Shown in pieces: positions 14,188 to 17,587 of a stretch of 17,587 bases of DNA. Every line of letters starts with the position of its first letter. Positions within the stretch are counted from its first letter, which is position 1. The DNA lies in the NCBI GenBank assembly GCA_026710565.1, contig JAPOQV010000287.1, positions 1 through 17,587 of the forward strand, in the 5' to 3' direction. The position numbers and the translations under genes were made by a program. Source of the DNA: Spirochaetaceae bacterium. GTDB lineage: Bacteria; Spirochaetota; Spirochaetia; SZUA-6; Bin103. A model generated the notes under the pieces. The model was not told the DNA's origin. It saw nothing but the letters and a program-made list of their open reading frames with translations, and ran no database searches.

Positions 14188-14565
14188 ATGAACCGTGAAG
14201 CGATAACATCCAAGGACGGACCGCCGCCCGGCGGCCCCTACTCCCCCATCATCCGCTACGGAGACCTGGCGTTCATCTCGGGGCAGGTCGCGCTCGACCC
14301 CGCTACCGGGGAGGGCGTGCGCGATTCGTTCGAGGCCGAGGCCCACAAGGTGCTGCGCAACCTGCGCGCGCAGGTCGAGGCCGCCGGCTCCAGCATGGAC
14401 AAGGTGCTCAAGACCACCGTGTTCCTGGAGGACATGGACAACTTCGCGCGGCTGAACGAGGTGTACGTGCAGTACTTCGACGAGCCGCGCCCGGCGCGCA
14501 GCACCATCAACGCCGCGCCGCCCGGCGGCTACCGCGTCGAGGTCGAGGCGATCGTCGGCTGCTGA
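14188..14565 (+). CDS. ridA: RidA family reactive enamine/imine deaminase
   Basis: RidA hydrolyses reactive 2-aminoacrylate-type enamines and imines made by PLP enzymes, forming trimers in the cytoplasm. The 125-residue protein has the family length and the conserved PYSPII (17-22), FISGQVALDP (29-38), KVLKTTVFLEDMDNFARLNEVYVQYF (72-97) and RPARSTI (101-107, with Arg104 in the place of the catalytic Arg105 of E. coli), and ends VEVEAIVG (117-124, Glu120). The ATG at 14188 is preceded by AGGA about 8 nt upstream. It diverges from aroA, and a small membrane protein gene begins 6 bp after its stop. Confidence 0.93.
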   Translation: MNREAITSKDGPPPGGPYSPIIRYGDLAFISGQVALDPATGEGVRDSFEAEAHKVLRNLRAQVEAAGSSMDKVLKTTVFLEDMDNFARLNEVYVQYFDEPRPARSTINAAPPGGYRVEVEAIVGC

Positions 14566-14571
14566 CCGCCC

Positions 14572-14781
14572 GTGCACGGCCTGCTGGTGGCCGCCGGCCT
14601 GCTGCTGCTGAGCGCCGCGTCGTTCACGCTGGCGCTGCCTGTCCTGGACTTCACCGGCGTCGTCCGCCGGCTGTTCGACGGCTATCCGGCGACGCCGGAG
14701 ATGGCGGGCCGACTGGCGATCGCGGGAGCGATCTGCCTGGTGATCGGCTGGCTGCTGTACCGCAGGCGGGACGGCGGCTGA
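14572..14781 (+). CDS. Small two-helix membrane protein, unknown function
   Basis: The 69-residue ORF begins at a GTG 6 bp after the ridA stop. It has two hydrophobic helices, about residues 3-24 (LLVAAGLLLLSAASFTLALP) and 46-64 (LAIAGAICLVIGWLLY), separated by a short loop with GYPATPE, and a positively charged RRRDGG tail, suggesting a hairpin with its C-terminus in the cytoplasm. No family is recognised. Reality is supported by the hydrophobic pattern, the close spacing to ridA and the absence of any competing gene on the other strand. The ribosome binding site is poor, so it may be translated by reinitiation. Confidence 0.6.
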   Translation: MHGLLVAAGLLLLSAASFTLALPVLDFTGVVRRLFDGYPATPEMAGRLAIAGAICLVIGWLLYRRRDGG

Positions 14782-14796
14782 CCCGGCGCCGGCGCT

Positions 14797-16614
14797 TCAG
14801 GCCGGTGGCCGCCCGGCCCCGGCGGCCTGAGTGGCAGGAGCCCGATCAACGGCCAGGCTGGCGTCGATCAGCCCCGCGAACACCGGACTCGGGGAGCCGG
14901 GCCGGCTGAGGAACTCGGGGTGGTACTGGACGCCGAGGTAGAACGGGTGGGTGGGGAGCTCCGACACCTGCACGATCGGTTGCCCCGGGGCCCATCCGGA
15001 GAAGACCATGCCCCGCTTCTCCATCAGCTCCCGGTAGAGGGGGTTGAGCTCGTAGCGGTGACGGAAGCGTTCCTCGGTGCTCTCCGCACCGTAGAGCCGC
15101 GCGGCGAGGGATCCCGGCCGCAGCGTGACGGTCCGCTTTCCCAGGCGCATCGAACCGCCGATGCCCTCGATCTTGTACTGCTCCGGCAGCAGCAGAATGA
15201 TCGGCGAGTCGGTTCGGGGGTCGACCTCCTGGGTGTTGGCCGCCGGCAGATCGCAGCAGTGGCGGGCGAACTCGACCATCGCCGCCTGGAACCCGTAGCA
15301 GATGCCCAGCATCGGCAGCCGGTGGAGACGAGCGTAGGTCACGCAGGCGATCTTTCCTTCCCAGCCGCGGCGGCCGAAGCCGCCGGGAACGATCAGCCCG
15401 TCCAGGTCCCGCAGGTGCTCGGCCGCCTGCTCCACGCGCTGCGCGGGCGAGCCGGCAGCGTCGATCAGGTCTGACGGCACGTCCACGACCTCGACCATGG
15501 CCTGCCGGCCGGTGCCGGCGTGCTCCAGCGCGTTGTGGATGCTGGCATAGGTGTCGCGCGGTCCCAGGTACTTGCCGGCGATGCCGATCCGCACCGTCCG
15601 CCGGGGTCGGGTGAGCGCATCCAGATAGCGCTGCAGCCCGCCGGCCGCCGGCGCCAGCCCGGGGGTCGACGGCGTGTGGGCAGCCGCACCGTCCGCGGCC
15701 GTGGCCTCGGAGCCCAGTCGGAAGTACTCCAGGCAGATCTCGTCGACGCTCTGCTCCTGCAGATGGCCCGGCACGCGGTAGATGGAGCTCTGGTTGTGCA
15801 GGTCGATGACGTTGGGGACCGGCATGCGCAGGCGGTCGGCCAGCTTTCGGCGTACGCCGGTCTGCACCGGGTTCTCGGCGCGGCAGACCAGCATCTGCGG
15901 CTTGATCCCCATCTGCATGAGGAGCTGGGTGCCGTGCTGGGCGGCCTTGCTCTTCTGCTCGTTGAGGTGGCGCGCCTCGATGATCCATACTAGGTTGATG
16001 AAGAAGACGCTGCGCTCCCCCTCCTGGTAGGCCAGGTCGCTCATCGCGGAGATGTAGGTCCGGTTCTCCTCGTCGCCGACCGTGCCGCCGATCTCGACCA
16101 GCGTGATGTCGGCGCCGGCGGCCAGCGTCGACTCGCGCACGAAGCGCACCAGCTCGCCGGTGACGTGCGGGAAGAACTGCACGTCGGAGCCCGAGAACTG
16201 GCCGCCGCGCTCCAGCGCGTTGATGCGCTGGCTGAGCTTTCCGTTGGTGAAGTAGTTGTGCCGCGACAGGCTCCTGCCCATGAACCGCTCGTAGGTGCCG
16301 ATGTCCATGTCGCACTCGGTGCCGTCGTCGAGGACGAAGACTTCGCCGTGCCGGTACGGGCTCAGGGTGCCCGCGTCCTCGTTGTAGTAGCCGTCCATCT
16401 TGATCAGGTTCGTCGAGAACCCGCGGTCGGCCAGCAGGCGCGCCAGCCCGGCCGAGAAGATCCCCTTCCCCAGGCCGCTCATGACGCTGCCGGTGATGAT
16501 GATGTAGCGCGCCTGACCGACCCGGTAACCGTCGGGCAGGGTGCGGTACCGGTCGCCGGGATCGGATACATCGCTCAGTGCGCGCAGGGCGCGGGGGACG
16601 AGAAGGTCGCTCAC
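14797..16614 (-). CDS. pyrG: CTP synthase
   Basis: PyrG makes CTP from UTP with ATP and glutamine. The 605-residue protein has both domains. The synthase domain (about 37-300) shows P-loop YIIITGSVMSGLGKGIFSAG (37-56), LSPYRHGEVFVLDDGTECDMDIGTYERF (84-111, Asp104) and LVEIGGTVGDEENRT (172-186, Glu174). The class I glutaminase domain (about 340-590) shows LIVPGGFGRRGWEGK, nucleophile Cys439 in LGICYGFQ, and His565/Glu567 in QYHPEF. All catalytic groups are present. It is more divergent than usual, for example KMDGYYNEDAGTLSP where typical enzymes read KLDPY.NVDPGTMSP. A 35-residue N-terminal extension precedes the fold. The start is GTG 16614, the only start in frame that fits the gap to the upstream gene, and it lies in a 17-bp duplication. 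A 40-residue Ala/Pro-rich linker joins the domains. Confidence 0.93.
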   Translation of the reverse strand: MSDLLVPRALRALSDVSDPGDRYRTLPDGYRVGQARYIIITGSVMSGLGKGIFSAGLARLLADRGFSTNLIKMDGYYNEDAGTLSPYRHGEVFVLDDGTECDMDIGTYERFMGRSLSRHNYFTNGKLSQRINALERGGQFSGSDVQFFPHVTGELVRFVRESTLAAGADITLVEIGGTVGDEENRTYISAMSDLAYQEGERSVFFINLVWIIEARHLNEQKSKAAQHGTQLLMQMGIKPQMLVCRAENPVQTGVRRKLADRLRMPVPNVIDLHNQSSIYRVPGHLQEQSVDEICLEYFRLGSEATAADGAAAHTPSTPGLAPAAGGLQRYLDALTRPRRTVRIGIAGKYLGPRDTYASIHNALEHAGTGRQAMVEVVDVPSDLIDAAGSPAQRVEQAAEHLRDLDGLIVPGGFGRRGWEGKIACVTYARLHRLPMLGICYGFQAAMVEFARHCCDLPAANTQEVDPRTDSPIILLLPEQYKIEGIGGSMRLGKRTVTLRPGSLAARLYGAESTEERFRHRYELNPLYRELMEKRGMVFSGWAPGQPIVQVSELPTHPFYLGVQYHPEFLSRPGSPSPVFAGLIDASLAVDRAPATQAAGAGRPPA

Positions 16615-16639
16615 GCGGCGTTCTCGCTCATGCGGCGTT
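16606..16639 (-). repeat. 17-bp tandem duplication at the acyltransferase/pyrG junction
   Basis: Two adjacent 17-bp copies (16606-16622 and 16623-16639) differ at two positions. On the coding strand each contains AACGCCGC(A/G)TGAGCGA(G/C). The upstream copy ends the acyltransferase gene, its ATGA containing the stop TGA and an ATG. The downstream copy supplies the pyrG GTG start. Because 17 is not a multiple of three, the upstream ATG opens only a six-codon frame that stops at the TGA overlapping the pyrG GTG. Confidence 0.85.
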
Positions 16640-17587
16640 CAGGTGGCTGAGCTTGCTGCCGTAGTAGGAGGCCAGGTGCGGGTGATGGATGAAGACCTCC
16701 CGGTCGTCGTACTCCAGGGTCCGGTATGACTTGGTGGCGATGATCGGGATGTGCGGGTAGTTGAACAGCTCCGCCGTGCGCTCCAGGAGCTCTTCCAGCG
16801 ACTTGCGCCTGCCGTCGCGGTACAGCGGGGACGTGTCCAGTCCGGCGGCGTCGGCGGCGGTCACGGTACGGTCGACGCGGTCCTCGAGCTCGGTGCGGGA
16901 GATGCGGAAGCGATTGTCGAGAGAGGCGAACACCGCCGTGCTCTCGTACACCCGGATCAGGCGAGCGATCTGGTCGTACACCGAGCGAGCCACCTCCTTG
17001 GCGCGGGCGCGCAGGTCGGAAGCCATCGCGTCGCCGAACTTGATCACGACCCGCGAGCGCTGGTTGCGTACGCGCCGCTTGAGCGGCACCTCGATGAACG
17101 CGTAGTAGTTGTCGTAGACGTACTTGGCGAGCTTCCCCTTGCGCGACCCGGCCCGGTAGGCGCGGAACACCATGTCCTCCGGCACCCGCTCGTAGGAGAT
17201 GTTGATCGGGATATAGCTCGCCCGCTCCACGCGCAGGTCGCGCAGGGCGTTGCGGACGGCCAGGAAGACCAGCGGCGACAGGGGGTTGAGCTGGCCGGAG
17301 TAGGATCGTCCGTACTTCACCTCGCCGGAGAACTCGTCCGTCTCGTACCCCGGAAACACCAGCAGGTGCAGGCCGTCGCTGTCGAACACCCGCTTGAGCT
17401 GATCCAGGTACAGGCCGTTGTACTGCTCGCGGGTCACGACGACCGGGCGCGTGCCGAGCGTCTTGAGCATCCAGTTGGGGAACCCCCGGCCGGCCTCGGA
17501 CGCGTGGGGGGCGCGGGCCGCCGTGAAGCCGACGCCCCTTCGCCGCAAGGTGCGCCGCCGGGCGCGGGACAGCGGGCCCCCCGCCCG
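16628..17587 (-). CDS. PlsB/PlsC-like phospholipid acyltransferase, 5' end outside window
   Basis: The frame stays open to the right edge. The first in-frame starts inside the window (TTG 17548, or an ATG a few dozen codons later) are probably internal, because the HxxxxD catalytic motif of acyltransferases is not present and should lie upstream. What is visible fits the later motifs of glycerol-3-phosphate or acylglycerol-phosphate acyltransferases: REQYNGLYLDQLKRVFDSDG, LLVFPGYETDEFSGEVKYG (substrate-binding motif, normally FPEG.R..G) and ASYIPINISYERVPED (motif IV, of the form IPV.I.YE.VPE). A charged helical C-terminal region follows. The enzyme would acylate a glycerolipid precursor at the inner membrane. 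It ends 13 bp before pyrG and the two are likely co-transcribed; CTP is used in the next steps of phospholipid synthesis, so the pairing is sensible. The motif assignment is from memory of the family. Confidence 0.7.
   Translation of the reverse strand, partial: RAGGPLSRARRRTLRRRGVGFTAARAPHASEAGRGFPNWMLKTLGTRPVVVTREQYNGLYLDQLKRVFDSDGLHLLVFPGYETDEFSGEVKYGRSYSGQLNPLSPLVFLAVRNALRDLRVERASYIPINISYERVPEDMVFRAYRAGSRKGKLAKYVYDNYYAFIEVPLKRRVRNQRSRVVIKFGDAMASDLRARAKEVARSVYDQIARLIRVYESTAVFASLDNRFRISRTELEDRVDRTVTAADAAGLDTSPLYRDGRRKSLEELLERTAELFNYPHIPIIATKSYRTLEYDDREVFIHHPHLASYYGSKLSHLNAA

Noticed and set aside
14797..14830. Inverted repeat TCAGGCCG/CGGCCTGA as a terminator between the small membrane gene and pyrG
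   Set aside because: It has an 18-nt loop, lies inside the pyrG C-terminal codons and has no T-run. Such repeats arise easily in this GC-rich sequence.
16612..16631. Six-codon ORF MSENAA before pyrG as a regulatory leader peptide
   Set aside because: It is fully explained by the 17-bp duplication, and no attenuator-like structure or codon bias toward a regulatory amino acid is visible.

Overview
The window is about 17.6 kb of very GC-rich, densely coded bacterial DNA, estimated by eye at close to 70% G+C. Signal-peptide-bearing beta-barrel proteins that end in aromatic residues indicate a diderm (outer-membrane) host. A high-GC spirochaete or another environmental diderm would fit, but that is a guess from gene style and not a measured placement. 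No rRNA, tRNA, CRISPR array or intact insertion sequence was seen, and no stretch longer than about 130 bp lacks a gene.

Layout. (1) Positions 3-809 (+) hold the C-terminal part of an SMC/Rad50/YhaN-type ATPase whose start lies outside the window. (2) Positions 791-7434 (-) hold a tightly packed six-gene operon read right to left: argA, proC, proA, proB, a membrane GAF/degenerate-GGDEF protein, and a stand-alone Hsp70 substrate-binding-domain-like protein. ArgA opens arginine synthesis from glutamate, and ProB, ProA and ProC convert glutamate to proline, so the operon places both fates of glutamate under one control. Two putative signalling or chaperone-like genes ride at its end. (3) Positions 7498-10285 (+) hold four tandem paralogous outer-membrane beta-barrel genes. 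The first two each have a near-identical TTGACA-N18-GACATT promoter so close to the ATG that the transcripts should be leaderless. The third and fourth follow gene 2 as an apparent operon. (4) Positions 10299-12100 (+) hold a genuine formylglycine-generating enzyme translationally coupled (ATGA) to a phytanoyl-CoA-dioxygenase-type Fe(II)/2-oxoglutarate oxygenase. (5) Positions 12134-12702 (+) hold a YefM-YoeB toxin-antitoxin pair with a recognisable operator. It is followed by a 110-bp element bounded by 16-bp inverted repeats that includes the toxin stop codon. (6) Positions 12829-14112 (-) hold aroA. Divergent from it are ridA and a small two-helix membrane protein (14188-14781, +). (7) Positions 14797-17587 (-) hold a full-length but divergent CTP synthase gene, pyrG, downstream of a PlsB/PlsC-like acyltransferase cut by the window edge. 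The junction between these two carries a 17-bp tandem duplication.

The most unusual items are the glutamate operon with its PelD-like and orphan Hsp70-like passengers, the beta-barrel array with conserved leaderless promoters, the coupled FGE-oxygenase pair, and the small inverted-repeat element at the toxin stop codon. None of these was tested by database search.
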